Assembly (NCBI GenBank): GCA_028288705.1
Contig: JAQBNH010000014.1
Coordinates: 62,001 to 126,000, forward strand
Length of the DNA: 64,000 nt
DNA from: Ferruginibacter sp.
Lineage (GTDB): Bacteria; Bacteroidota; Bacteroidia; Chitinophagales; Chitinophagaceae
Direction of reading: 5' to 3'
Below, piece by piece: positions 1 through 8,107 of the stretch. A model generated the notes under the pieces. The model ran no database searches and was not told the DNA's origin. It worked only from the letters and a program-made list of their open reading frames with translations. A program made the translations under genes and the position numbers. Every line of letters begins with the position of its first letter. The stretch's first letter is position 1.

Positions 1-322
1 CATACACTTCATCAAAAGATTGCAGCATCATCCTGACGTGAAAGCGGATCAGTTGTTCAATTTTTCCGGTATTGCCGGCGGCAGACGATTCTACTTCGCG
101 CAACTGGAGAGTGAAATCGTTGGCCACTTTGAAACAGATATCCTGCAGCAATTCGCTTTTACTGCCGATATGATTATACAGGCTGGGCGCTTCCACCCCG
201 ATACTTTCTGCAAGTTCCCGCATGGAACTGGAGGCAAATCCTTTTTTCCGAAAAAGGCTGGCTGCTTTTTTCAAGATCGCGTCCTTTTTACTGCCATGCG
301 TGGCCACCTTAATTTTCGCCAT
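1..322 (-). CDS. TetR/AcrR family transcriptional regulator (3' end outside window)
   Basis: This is a one-component repressor whose C-terminal end lies beyond the window edge. The visible 107 residues start MAKIKVATHGSKKDAI and hold a TetR-type helix-turn-helix at roughly residues 15-60. The recognition-helix segment reads SMRELAESIGVEAPSLYNHI, with the conserved L-Y-x-H pattern of the family. The ATG at 322 fits the start of the helical N-terminus. A perfect 8-bp inverted repeat just upstream overlaps its minus-7 box, so autoregulation is likely. It is divergent from the cupin gene at 423, which may be its target. The ligand cannot be told. Confidence 0.9.
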   Translation of the reverse strand, partial: MAKIKVATHGSKKDAILKKAASLFRKKGFASSSMRELAESIGVEAPSLYNHIGSKSELLQDICFKVANDFTLQLREVESSAAGNTGKIEQLIRFHVRMMLQSFDEVY

Positions 323-332
323 AATGAGAACG

Positions 333-355
333 CAAAACTAACGGATATTAGTTTT
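333..355 (-). promoter_or_regulatory. Candidate TetR operator over the tetR minus-7 box
   Basis: AAAACTAA (334-341) and TTAGTTTT (348-355) form a perfect inverted repeat with a 6-nt spacer. On the minus strand the left arm contains TAGTTTTG (333-340), a match to the Bacteroidota minus-7 consensus TAnnTTTG. It lies 11 nt upstream of the regulator's ATG. A palindrome of this size over the promoter is the usual layout for TetR autorepression. Binding is inferred, not shown. Confidence 0.6.
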
Positions 356-395
356 TTATAAACAGTTTTTTACCTGCAGGAGGTTTTTAAATCAT

Positions 396-403
396 TAATT
401 TTG
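396..403 (+). promoter_or_regulatory. Minus-7 promoter box for the cupin gene
   Basis: TAATTTTG matches TAnnTTTG. A start site about 7 nt downstream would give a leader of roughly 13 nt. No clear minus-33 TTTG is seen. It sits 41 bp from the TetR palindrome, so the TetR protein could influence it. Confidence 0.4.
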
Positions 404-422
404 TGCAATTAAAAATTTTGCC

Positions 423-1307
423 ATGCAATTACAACAAGTCGATAAGGTAGCTTCAATTAGTCCGGAAGACTTTAAGAAAAACTACTACGACCCAAAGAAG
501 CCTTTAGTGATCACAGATCTGGCAAAAGCATGGCCGGCATATACAAAATGGGACTGGGATTATTTCATTAAGATGGTGGGCGAAACGGAAGTTGGCGTGT
601 ATAATAACATTAAAAGTGATTCTTATACCCCGATCAACACCGCAGATGCTTATATGAAATTCGGCGATTACCTGCGGAAAGTGAAAGCGGGGCCACTGGA
701 CCTACGCATTTTCCTTTTCAATATTTTTCAGCATGCCCCGGAGATCACGGCAGATTTTACCTGGCCGGATGAATATATGGGTGGCTTTGTAAAAAAATAC
801 CCGATGTTATTTGTTGGCGGGCAGGGATCTATTACGCATATGCATTTCGATATAGACATGAGCCATATCCTGCATACGCAGTTCGTAGGGAGAAAAAGGG
901 TTTTATTATTTCCCCATGAAGAACAATACAAGCTCTATCGTAAACCATGGGAAGTGCTGAGTTTGGCTAATTATGCCAATTATCGCGAAGAATTTGACTA
1001 TGAAAATTTTCCTGCTGTTAAGCTCGCGAAAGGTTATGAACTGATCCTGGAACATGGTGATACCTTGTTTATGCCGGCAGGTTACTGGCATCATATGGAA
1101 TACCTGGATGCGGGTTTCGCGATGAGTTTGCGGGCATTACAAAGCAATCTGGGTGGAAAGATCGAAGGTTTATGGAAACTTTTCGGCATGCGCGGCATCG
1201 ATACAATGATGAAAAAAACTGCTCCAAAGTGGTGGTACGACCGGAAAAAGGGCCAATTAATGCAAAATGCTGCTAATGAGTTATTAAAAAATTCAATAAA
1301 ACAGTAA
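423..1307 (+). CDS. Cupin-like (JmjC-type, Cupin_8) domain protein
   Basis: The protein has 294 residues and is probably cytosolic. It resembles the Cupin_8/JmjC group of Fe(II)/2-oxoglutarate-dependent hydroxylases. A metal-binding H-x-D occurs in HMHFDIDMSH (about residues 139-148), and the distal histidine is in GYWHHMEY near residue 223. The N-terminal segment KPLVITDLAKAWPAYTKW is typical of the family, where an early 'P-hvi...a..WPa' stretch precedes the fold. The substrate is unknown; relatives hydroxylate protein or tRNA side chains. It is divergent from the TetR gene. No signal peptide is seen. Confidence 0.85.
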   Translation: MQLQQVDKVASISPEDFKKNYYDPKKPLVITDLAKAWPAYTKWDWDYFIKMVGETEVGVYNNIKSDSYTPINTADAYMKFGDYLRKVKAGPLDLRIFLFNIFQHAPEITADFTWPDEYMGGFVKKYPMLFVGGQGSITHMHFDIDMSHILHTQFVGRKRVLLFPHEEQYKLYRKPWEVLSLANYANYREEFDYENFPAVKLAKGYELILEHGDTLFMPAGYWHHMEYLDAGFAMSLRALQSNLGGKIEGLWKLFGMRGIDTMMKKTAPKWWYDRKKGQLMQNAANELLKNSIKQ

Positions 1308-1537
1308 AAAAAATTATGATAATAACATAAAAGTATTATTTTTACGCCCTGCACATCAATAATTGCCTCTCCAATTCTATCTTATTTAAAGCTCACTAGA
1401 AAATTCTGTTTTTCTATCTCCAATCGTCCGGTCAATCACCCAGTTATTTATTTAGCTCACATCCATTAGTTCATTTGTTTTTTAAATTATAATTATACGC
1501 CTCAAACGTTTTTTCTTGTGGTTTCAGAGGTAAGCAA

Positions 1538-1570
1538 GGCCGGTGATTTTTATCACTGGCCATTTTTTTT
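1538..1570 (+). terminator. Strong hairpin plus U-tract, plus-strand orientation
   Basis: GGCCGGTGAT (1538-1547) pairs with ATCACTGGCC (1552-1561) around a TTTT loop, followed by eight T residues on the plus strand. It reads as a rho-independent terminator for rightward transcription, yet the nearest plus-strand gene ends 230 nt earlier at 1307. It also lies directly after the DUF2461 stop on the minus strand, so it may act in both directions. Confidence 0.6.
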
Positions 1571-2231
1571 AATCTAATGCCCGGTTAAGAAAATCTGACA
1601 AAGGCTTCGTTGCTTCCAGCATTTTTCCTACTTTTTGCAGGAAGCCAGGCGTTGTTACTTCTTCATCAGTGAAACTTCTGCTGGCAATAAAACTTTTCAT
1701 TTTCAGGTATTCGATGGCAGGATCATCTTCGGTATAACCCTTGGGCGGACGAACAAGTTTCTCTGTGCTTTCCAATCCTGCCGGGATCTGCTTTTTAAAA
1801 TTTTTATTTTCCAGCAGCGACCGCCATTCTTCAAAATTGTAATCTATCTCCTGGCGGATTCGCGCGAGATCTGCAGGTGGCGGCATCCAGATCCCCGCAG
1901 CAGCAAAGCAGCGCCCCGGCTCAATATGCACGTAATACCCGGCGCCGTTCGCCTTTTTGCCGCCCTTGTTGAAGTAAGCTGATACATGATTTTTGTAAGG
2001 ACGTTTGTCTTTACTAAAACGTACATCCCGGTTGATTCGGAAGATACATTGCTTCGCCTGGAGCTCGCCAATCGGCGGATCAAACTGCGCGATCGTTTTT
2101 ACGAGTTCATCAGTGAATTGTATGAATGCTTCTTTCACATTTTCCCATGCAGGCCGGTTGGCCTCAAACCAGGATCGGTCATTATTTTTTTCCAGTTTTG
2201 CCAAAAATTTCAAAGTCGCCGGTTGTATCAT
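1569..2231 (-). CDS. DUF2461 (TIGR02453) family protein
   Basis: This is a conserved protein of unknown biochemical role, 220 residues from the chosen start. Family hallmarks are visible: an N-terminal FLAKLEKNNDRSWFEANRP, then FRINRDVRFSKDKRPYKNH and YYVHIEPGRCFAAAGIW. I chose the ATG at 2231 (MIQPATLKF) over an in-frame TTG at 2252. The TTG overlaps a minus-7 box (TAAATTTG, 2250-2257), and the ATG has a purine-rich AGGAAG just before it. The neighbours give no functional hint. Confidence 0.88.
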   Translation of the reverse strand: MIQPATLKFLAKLEKNNDRSWFEANRPAWENVKEAFIQFTDELVKTIAQFDPPIGELQAKQCIFRINRDVRFSKDKRPYKNHVSAYFNKGGKKANGAGYYVHIEPGRCFAAAGIWMPPPADLARIRQEIDYNFEEWRSLLENKNFKKQIPAGLESTEKLVRPPKGYTEDDPAIEYLKMKSFIASRSFTDEEVTTPGFLQKVGKMLEATKPLSDFLNRALD

Positions 2232-2249
2232 CTTCCTGTTTTTAGAACA

Positions 2250-2257
2250 CAAATTTA
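2250..2257 (-). promoter_or_regulatory. Minus-7 box for the DUF2461 gene
   Basis: The minus strand reads TAAATTTG, an exact fit to TAnnTTTG, 18 nt before the chosen ATG. No good minus-33 element is visible, because the terminator of the upstream gene occupies that region. Confidence 0.45.
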
Positions 2258-2263
2258 CCCAAT

Positions 2264-2298
2264 AAAAAAAGGAAGTACCGGTGACGGACTTCCTTTTT
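2264..2298 (-). terminator. Rho-independent terminator of the NUMOD4/HNH gene
   Basis: GGAAGT (2271-2276) and CCG (2278-2280) pair with CGG (2285-2287) and ACTTCC (2288-2293) around a 4-nt loop with one bulge. Runs of A and T flank it. It follows the HNH gene on the minus strand and would end that transcript just before the DUF2461 promoter. Confidence 0.75.
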
Positions 2299-2336
2299 GT
2301 GACCCGTGTTGCAGCAACTGCGGGTAAGCGAGGCGG

Positions 2337-2900
2337 TTATTTTACGCGGCTCCAGTTTTCTCCGCTTTTTATGCGATACATCGTCATTTCACTCACGCCA
2401 TATTTTTCAGCCATTTGTTTGTACGTGAGCTTTCTCCTCGGATTGTTCAGCGCTTCCTTGATGGTTTTTACCTGTGTGGCATTGAGTTTCAAACCCTTGG
2501 TGCGACTAGCCTGGCGCTGCTTATAAGCAATTTTCTCAGGGCTCGCCTGCTGGTGATCACTTACTTCTGTTATAGTAGCCCATTTCAGGTTCTTGGAAAG
2601 ATTGTCCGTTTTTTTATGATTCGTATGGATAACATACTTATGCTTGGGTGATTTCTTGGGGCAGAACAATTTTGCCACTTCACGATGAATATAGATCGTG
2701 CCGTTGCCTGTCTCGACATGAAGATTGAGGGTGCGATAACCTGAAGTAAGGGAACCGTTTAATAATTTGCCGTCCTTGACAATATCTTCTGCATAACTCA
2801 CAGCACGGCCATGATTAGATACGGCATATTTTTTACGAAGCTGTTTATGTCCGTTGAACTGGATTTGTTTCCAGACTTCTCCGGGATTTTTTTTAATCAT
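2337..2900 (-). CDS. NUMOD4/HNH-type homing-endonuclease-like protein
   Basis: The 187-residue protein has three parts. An N-terminal NUMOD4-like region (GEVWKQIQFN...YAVSNHGRAVS) comes first. Next is an HNH_3-like core (IHREVAKLF...VIHTNHKKTDNLSKNLKWAT, about residues 73-108). Last is a C-terminal helix-turn-helix (YKQMAEKYGVSEMTMYRIKSG, about 160-180). Such proteins are usually free-standing homing or group-I-intron endonucleases. No intron or intein surrounds this one. The first HNH histidine and the Asn positions look present, but activity is uncertain. It has its own terminator, so it is a single-gene unit between DUF2461 and ligA. Confidence 0.75.
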   Translation of the reverse strand: MIKKNPGEVWKQIQFNGHKQLRKKYAVSNHGRAVSYAEDIVKDGKLLNGSLTSGYRTLNLHVETGNGTIYIHREVAKLFCPKKSPKHKYVIHTNHKKTDNLSKNLKWATITEVSDHQQASPEKIAYKQRQASRTKGLKLNATQVKTIKEALNNPRRKLTYKQMAEKYGVSEMTMYRIKSGENWSRVK

Positions 2901-2968
2901 AGCAGTATGATTTGATGGGTATGAATATGAGAAACTTACAACTGCTATAAATATAATAATTTTTTTTA

Positions 2969-5074
2969 CTAAGTTTTTGTCATTTTTAAAAAATCTTCTT
3001 CACTCAGGATTTTTATGGCCGGAATTTTTTTAGCTTTTTCCAGTTTACTGCCGGCATCTTCACCTACGATTAAAAAATTAAGCTTGCTACTCACACCGCC
3101 AAGAATCTTTCCACCAAAGCTTTCCACCATTTCCTCTGCTTCACTGCGCTTAAATTTAGTGAGCGTACCGGTAAACAAAAAGGTTTGACCTTCCAGCGTT
3201 CCGCCGCTTCTTTGCTGTTTTTTTGCCTCCATTACAATGCCGGAATCCTGGAGCCGCGACAGCATTTGAACATTATCTTCATTCTGGAAAAACTCGTAAA
3301 TACTTTTCGAAACTTTTACACCAACATCATCCAGTTGTTTCAATTGTTCTTCACTCATTTTAGCCAGATCGAAAATATTGTCTACCGCCTGGGCAAGCGC
3401 TTTAGCTGTAGTTTCCCCAACGTACCGGATGCCAAGTCCGTAGATCAACCGGTGCAGGGGCTGCTTTTTCGATGCTTCAATCGCTTCCAGCAAGTTAGAT
3501 ACAGAGCGCTCCCCAAAACCATCCAGGCTGCCCAATTGGTCAGCAGTAATATGGTAGATCGAAGGCACATCAGTGATAAATCCGGCGTCGTAAAAACGGC
3601 GCACATTTGCTTCACCAAAACTGCGGATATCCATCGCATCTTTACTTACAAAATGAATGATCCGTTCTACAACCTGCGCTTTACAATTGATATTGACACA
3701 TCGCCATACTGCTTCATCTTCCGGCTTAAATAACTCATCGTCGCAAACCGGGCAGGTCTTCGGGAACACGATCGCTGCTTCTGTGCCCGTTCTTTGATCA
3801 GGTAAAGAACGAACGATTTGCGGGATCACATCTCCGCTGCGTTCAATCAGGATCGCATCTCCGATCTTCAGATCTTTTTCACGGATGTACTCTTCATTAT
3901 GTACAGAAATACTGGTGACCGTCACCCCACCAACCTGCACGGCGGCAATTTTTGCTACCGGTGTTACTGCACCGGTGCGGCCTACCTGGAATTCCACACC
4001 GAGGAGTTTACTTGTTGCCTGCCTGGCTTTAAATTTATAAGCAATTGCCCAGCGGGGATGATGAGAGGTCATACCCAGTTTATCCTGCATCGCGAGATCA
4101 TTCACTTTTACCACGATGCCATCAATTTCATAAGGCAAATCATCGCGCTGCTGTTCGAATTCATGGATATATTTCAACACAGCCTTAATCCCTTTTACCA
4201 CTTTCATTTCCTGTTTCGGGCTCCTGAAACCAAGCTCCCATAGCATGTTGAGCATTCCTGCATGTGTTTCCGGTTCCGGTAATTGCTGCGTTTCTGCGTT
4301 GCCGCTATGATAGCTTACATGATAAAGAAATGCTTCTAAATTTCGCCGCCCTACCTCTTTACTATCTTTAATACGAAGGCTTCCGGCAGCGGCGTTACGT
4401 GGGTTAGCAAGTGGTGCAAGGCCCTCTTCCGCAAGTTTATCATTGTATTTTTTGAAATTATTTTTATTCATCAGCACTTCCCCCCGAATCTCGATTTGTT
4501 GCATACCATACTGGCTGAACGCTGCTGACAATGGCAGTGATCTCACCAATCGCATGTTAGCCGTGATCTCATCGCCGGTTTCGCCGTCGCCCCTTGTTGT
4601 TGCACGTTCCAGATGATCGTCTTCATAAACCAATGAAATACTGGCACCATCAAATTTTGGTTCAGCACAATATTCTACTTCTTCCAACCCGCTTAACTCG
4701 CGCACTTTCCGGTCCCAATCCAGCAGGTCCTCTTCATTATAAGAATTTGCCAGGGAAAGCATAGGCACCAGGTGCTGGCGTTTGGGAAAATCTTTGATAA
4801 GCCCGGCACCCACGCGTTGTGTGGGTGAATCGCGCGTAACCGCTTCCGGGTGTTCGGCTTCAAATTTTTCCAGTAACTTATACAGGCTGTCGTACTCGAA
4901 ATCACTGATCAGCGGATTGTTCAAAACATAATAACGATACTCGTGAAAGCGGAGGATATCGCGCAATTCTTCCAATCCCGGTTGAATGTTTTTATCCATT
5001 CCCTCACCGGCATCTTGCGCAAGCCATTTGGCTGTGGTTGATTGGAGGGATTTCGTTTTTTCCGTGTTATACAT
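2969..5074 (-). CDS. ligA: NAD-dependent DNA ligase LigA
   Basis: LigA seals nicks in replication and repair using NAD+. The 701 residues carry the full set of domains. These are domain Ia (FHEYRYYVLNNPLISDFEYD), the adenylation site KFDG with K140, the OB fold, a zinc finger (CPVCDDEL and WRCVNINCKAQ), helix-hairpin-helix repeats, and a C-terminal BRCT domain (LEGQTFLFTGTLTKFKRSEA). The ATG at 5074 is preferred because a minus-7 box lies just upstream; an internal Met at residue 26 is the alternative. The length is normal for Bacteroidota. Confidence 0.98.
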   Translation of the reverse strand: MYNTEKTKSLQSTTAKWLAQDAGEGMDKNIQPGLEELRDILRFHEYRYYVLNNPLISDFEYDSLYKLLEKFEAEHPEAVTRDSPTQRVGAGLIKDFPKRQHLVPMLSLANSYNEEDLLDWDRKVRELSGLEEVEYCAEPKFDGASISLVYEDDHLERATTRGDGETGDEITANMRLVRSLPLSAAFSQYGMQQIEIRGEVLMNKNNFKKYNDKLAEEGLAPLANPRNAAAGSLRIKDSKEVGRRNLEAFLYHVSYHSGNAETQQLPEPETHAGMLNMLWELGFRSPKQEMKVVKGIKAVLKYIHEFEQQRDDLPYEIDGIVVKVNDLAMQDKLGMTSHHPRWAIAYKFKARQATSKLLGVEFQVGRTGAVTPVAKIAAVQVGGVTVTSISVHNEEYIREKDLKIGDAILIERSGDVIPQIVRSLPDQRTGTEAAIVFPKTCPVCDDELFKPEDEAVWRCVNINCKAQVVERIIHFVSKDAMDIRSFGEANVRRFYDAGFITDVPSIYHITADQLGSLDGFGERSVSNLLEAIEASKKQPLHRLIYGLGIRYVGETTAKALAQAVDNIFDLAKMSEEQLKQLDDVGVKVSKSIYEFFQNEDNVQMLSRLQDSGIVMEAKKQQRSGGTLEGQTFLFTGTLTKFKRSEAEEMVESFGGKILGGVSSKLNFLIVGEDAGSKLEKAKKIPAIKILSEEDFLKMTKT

Positions 5075-5092
5075 AAGTCAACTTGTTGCTGC

Positions 5093-5100
5093 CAAAGGTA
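5093..5100 (-). promoter_or_regulatory. Minus-7 box for ligA
   Basis: TACCTTTG on the minus strand matches TAnnTTTG and lies 18 nt before the ATG. A TTG at 5115-5117 is nearer than the usual 19-21 nt spacing, so the minus-33 is uncertain. Confidence 0.5.
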
Positions 5101-5167
5101 AATAAGAAACGCATCAAGTTTCCGAGCCGGGTTATGTGCACACCGGATCCATGCTGATTAATTCACC

Positions 5168-5175
5168 TATTTTTG
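5168..5175 (+). promoter_or_regulatory. Minus-7 box for the amidohydrolase gene
   Basis: TATTTTTG matches TAnnTTTG, 13 nt before the ATG at 5189. The intergenic region is shared with the divergent ligA promoter. Confidence 0.4.
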
Positions 5176-5188
5176 AAAAAACTTTCGA

Positions 5189-6844
5189 ATGAGTACCAAA
5201 CTATTTGCGCGTGTTTTTTCCGCCTCCTGTTTCATGATATTATTTACGACATTCTCTTCCTGCAAATTCAGGGAGAAAGTGAGTATGGTGGTTCATCATG
5301 CGAAAATCTACACCGTGGATGAAAAATTTACAGTCGTTGAAGCGATGGCCATTAACGATGGGAAAATTATCGCAACGGGTACGAATGATGAGATCCTGAA
5401 AAAATATGAGGCGGGAGAAGAACTCAATGCGGGTGGCAAGGCTATTTTTCCGGGCTTCATTGATGCGCATTGTCATTTTACCGGCTTTGCCACAGATATG
5501 TGGAAATGCAGTCTGGTGGGCACAGGGTCATTCGAAGAGATCGTACAAAAAATGCAGGATTACAGCAAATCTGCGCCCATGGAATGGTTGTACGGGCGTG
5601 GCTGGGACCAGAATGACTGGACTGTAAAGGAGTTTCCTGATAAGAAAATATTGGACAGCCTTTTCCCTTCCCGGCCTGTGTTTCTGAAAAGGATCGACGG
5701 GCATGCAGCATTGGCCAACCAGGTGGCTTTGGATCGGGCGGGAATTACAGCTGCAACAACGATCACCGGCGGAAGTATTGAGTTGAAAGGTGGCCGTCCT
5801 ACAGGTCTGCTGATTGATAATGCTATGGACATGGTTGAAGCAAAAATTCCATTGATCAATGACAGCCTGGCGAAAAAATATTATGGGGATGCGCAGCGGC
5901 TATGCTTCGCCGTGGGATTAACCGGTGTGCATGATTGCGGGATAACAGAACAAACGGTTTCGTTGGTGGATGCTGCACAAAAAGCCGGTGAGCTGAAGAT
6001 GAAAATTTTCGCGTTACTGGCGGATGACAGCAGTTATTATGATCGCTGGATCAGCAAGGGGCCGTACATCACCGATCGTTTACATGTGGGAGGATTTAAA
6101 TTATATGCTGATGGAGCACTAGGCTCCCGCGGCGCCTGCCTGTTGAAAGATTATACCGATAAAGCCGGATGGAAAGGATTCCTGCTGAGTGATCCTGCCT
6201 ATTTCAAACGCATTGCAGAAAAGTTAGTTGATTCCAAGTTTCAAATGTGTACACATGCCATAGGCGACAGCGGCAACCGCCAGATCCTGGAAACCTATGC
6301 GGCAGTGTTGAAAGGAAAAAATGACCGCCGCTGGCGGATCGAACATGCGCAAGTGGTGGATGCCAACGATTTTCATTTTTTCGCAGATTACAGCATTATT
6401 CCATCGGTTCAGCCAACGCATGCCACGAGCGATATGTATTGGACCGAACAACGCTTGGGGCCTGCGCGTATGAGCAATGCCTATGCTTATAAAACATTGC
6501 TGCAGGCGAATAGCTGGATGCCATTGGGAACCGATTTCCCGGTAGAAGATATCAGTCCGTTTAAAACATTTTTTGCCGCCGTGATTCGTAAAGACGCGAA
6601 AGGTTTCCCTGCCAATGGTTTTCAGCCGGAAAATGCAATCAGCAGGGAAGAAGCCATCCGCGGCATGACCATCTGGGCCGCAAAAGCCGCATTTGAAGAA
6701 AAGCAGAAAGGCAGCCTGGAAACGGGTAAAGCAGCTGATTTTATCATGCTGGATATGAACCTGATGACCTGCACCGAGGCGCAAATGCTGAAAGCAGGCG
6801 TATTGGCGACATATATCAATGGGGAACAGGTGTTTAAAAAATAA
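5189..6844 (+). CDS. Amidohydrolase family lipoprotein (YtcJ-like, Amidohydro_3)
   Basis: A metal-dependent hydrolase of the YtcJ/Amidohydro_3 group, 551 residues. It starts with a lipoprotein signal ending TTFSSC with the lipidated Cys at 25, so it is probably anchored in the envelope facing the periplasm. Metal ligands can be followed in order: HCH at 94-96 (DAHCHF), H356 (THAIGDSGN), H386 (IEHAQ) and D449 (GTDFP). The N- and C-terminal beta-sandwich segments (MVVHHAKIYTVDE, KAADFIMLD) are present. Substrates of this family are varied amides and cyclic compounds, and nothing here narrows the choice. Single-gene unit. Confidence 0.9.
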   Translation: MSTKLFARVFSASCFMILFTTFSSCKFREKVSMVVHHAKIYTVDEKFTVVEAMAINDGKIIATGTNDEILKKYEAGEELNAGGKAIFPGFIDAHCHFTGFATDMWKCSLVGTGSFEEIVQKMQDYSKSAPMEWLYGRGWDQNDWTVKEFPDKKILDSLFPSRPVFLKRIDGHAALANQVALDRAGITAATTITGGSIELKGGRPTGLLIDNAMDMVEAKIPLINDSLAKKYYGDAQRLCFAVGLTGVHDCGITEQTVSLVDAAQKAGELKMKIFALLADDSSYYDRWISKGPYITDRLHVGGFKLYADGALGSRGACLLKDYTDKAGWKGFLLSDPAYFKRIAEKLVDSKFQMCTHAIGDSGNRQILETYAAVLKGKNDRRWRIEHAQVVDANDFHFFADYSIIPSVQPTHATSDMYWTEQRLGPARMSNAYAYKTLLQANSWMPLGTDFPVEDISPFKTFFAAVIRKDAKGFPANGFQPENAISREEAIRGMTIWAAKAAFEEKQKGSLETGKAADFIMLDMNLMTCTEAQMLKAGVLATYINGEQVFKK

Positions 6845-7046
6845 ATAATCTGTCCGGAAGTTTTTCTCCCTCTAAAACCCGGACATATTTTACGCGATAT
6901 GAGCCGTTAAGGGGTTTCTGCATAAAACCAGCGGCTGTTCAACTTAACTGGCGTACCTTCATAGAGAATGGTTTGTCAGAATAACTGCTGAAATTATTCG
7001 CTGGTCGGGAAAATTACCGGGCAGTATCATCTACAAATTAACGATC

Positions 7047-7463
7047 ATGTTTAGCCAGGCCTGGAAAAAATATCTACCAGTTATTATCATTCTTTTAAAG
7101 CGCTCCGCAACCGGTGATCAAACACTTAAACTAAGTGGAAGCGATTTTGAACGGGCAGCAGGTGGCCGAAAAATGAAGTATAGTTTTAATCACCTCACCT
7201 TCGTGAATGGACGATTGAACAGTCTCACGAAACAATTGCCATTTGCAAAAGAACTGGCATACCTTCTGCAAAACGATCCTGTAGCGTCGCAATTATTAAA
7301 GGATAAGGAATTTGAGTTTTCAATGGGAAACGATTTCAACCTGATGATAAAAAACCTTTCAGATACTGTGGTTCCTGAAGAGCAAGCTGCCACTGTGGTT
7401 GAATCGGAAGAAGAGCCCGTGACTGCAGATGGAACGGAAGAAGAAACGACAGAAGAAAATTAA
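7047..7463 (+). CDS. Conserved hypothetical protein
   Basis: The 138-residue protein has no domain I can name. The first 45 residues (MFSQAWKKYLPVIIILLKRS, then a DFERAAGGRK motif) look like a conserved block I associate with Chitinophagaceae hypothetical proteins, so I keep the first ATG over an internal Met at 43. The middle is mixed alpha/beta. The last 35 residues are strongly acidic (runs of E, T, V) and probably disordered. It is followed by a bidirectional terminator at 7521-7550. Confidence 0.65.
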   Translation: MFSQAWKKYLPVIIILLKRSATGDQTLKLSGSDFERAAGGRKMKYSFNHLTFVNGRLNSLTKQLPFAKELAYLLQNDPVASQLLKDKEFEFSMGNDFNLMIKNLSDTVVPEEQAATVVESEEEPVTADGTEEETTEEN

Positions 7464-7520
7464 GCCGCCTTTTGCTATAGGTGCACAACGCATAAATAAT
7501 CAACACCAGATTGGAAAAAG

Positions 7521-7550
7521 AAAATGCCGGGAATCGATCCCGGCATTTTA
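7521..7550. terminator. Bidirectional terminator
   Basis: AAAATGCCGGGA (7521-7532) pairs with TCCCGGCATTTT (7537-7548) around a 4-nt loop, ending in T-rich sequence on both strands. It lies between convergent genes ending at 7463 (plus) and 7551 (minus). Confidence 0.85.
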
Positions 7551-7808
7551 TTATTTATCAATGGCTCCCTTCACCCGGCTCATAAAACTATTGAGTGCCT
7601 GGCTTTGCGTTTGCCCCTCGTGCATTAATTTTTTTACTTCCAACGCACCGTAGATGTTAGAAATCAGCTCACCGATCACATCCAGTTCGGCATCTTTCAG
7701 TGAATCCGATTCTGTGAGTGCTTCCAGTGTTTCCACTGTTTCTGTCAGATAGTCTTCGTCTTTTTCTTCGCTGAAGCGAACAAGGTCTTTAATTAGTGGT
7801 AACCGCAT
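7551..7808 (-). CDS. DUF6952 family protein
   Basis: An 85-residue acidic protein, third gene of the peroxiredoxin operon. It contains TVETLEALTESDSLKDAELD and VIGELISNIYGALEVKKLM, which fit the small DUF6952 family that accompanies thioredoxin and peroxiredoxin in Bacteroidota. Its ATG lies inside the end of the thioredoxin gene, with a 20-bp overlap in another frame, so the two are translationally coupled. No function is known. The context argues for a role in redox defence. Confidence 0.85.
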   Translation of the reverse strand: MRLPLIKDLVRFSEEKDEDYLTETVETLEALTESDSLKDAELDVIGELISNIYGALEVKKLMHEGQTQSQALNSFMSRVKGAIDK

Positions 7809-8103
7809 TGATCAGTTCAATTAAGTTTTCAGTTTTGTTTGTCTGAACCTGGGTTAATAATTCGCCTCCTTTAAAGCCGGCGAATGTAGGCAGGTTATCA
7901 ACAGAAGCCAGCTTGCGCGAAGCCGGAAATTTTTCTGCGTCTACCAGAACGAACGTCGTACCGGTATGTTCTGTTGCGAACTTTTTAAATTTCGGTTTCA
8001 TGATGCGGCAGTTGCCACACCAGCTTGCAGAATATTGAACCACCACGGTATCGTTTGCCGCAATGATCTCTGCCAGGTTATCATTTTCGAGTTCTACTAA
8101 CAT
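7789..8103 (-). CDS. Thioredoxin family protein
   Basis: A 104-residue cytosolic thioredoxin-fold protein. The active site is SASWCGNCRIMKP with C29 and C32; the inner residues GN differ from the classical GP of thioredoxin 1. The family cis-proline is in VDNLPTFAGFKGGE. It lies 4 bp downstream of the peroxiredoxin gene in the same operon and is therefore the likely electron donor for it. It overlaps the next gene by 20 bp. Confidence 0.92.
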   Translation of the reverse strand: MLVELENDNLAEIIAANDTVVVQYSASWCGNCRIMKPKFKKFATEHTGTTFVLVDAEKFPASRKLASVDNLPTFAGFKGGELLTQVQTNKTENLIELINAVTTN

Positions 8104-8107
8104 AGGA

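Noticed and set aside
3185-3733. A 182-codon plus-strand frame inside ligA
   Set aside because: Antisense shadow of the zinc-finger and HhH region of LigA.
6224-6784. A 186-codon minus-strand frame inside the amidohydrolase gene
   Set aside because: Antisense to a gene with all its metal ligands in place; composition is not protein-like.
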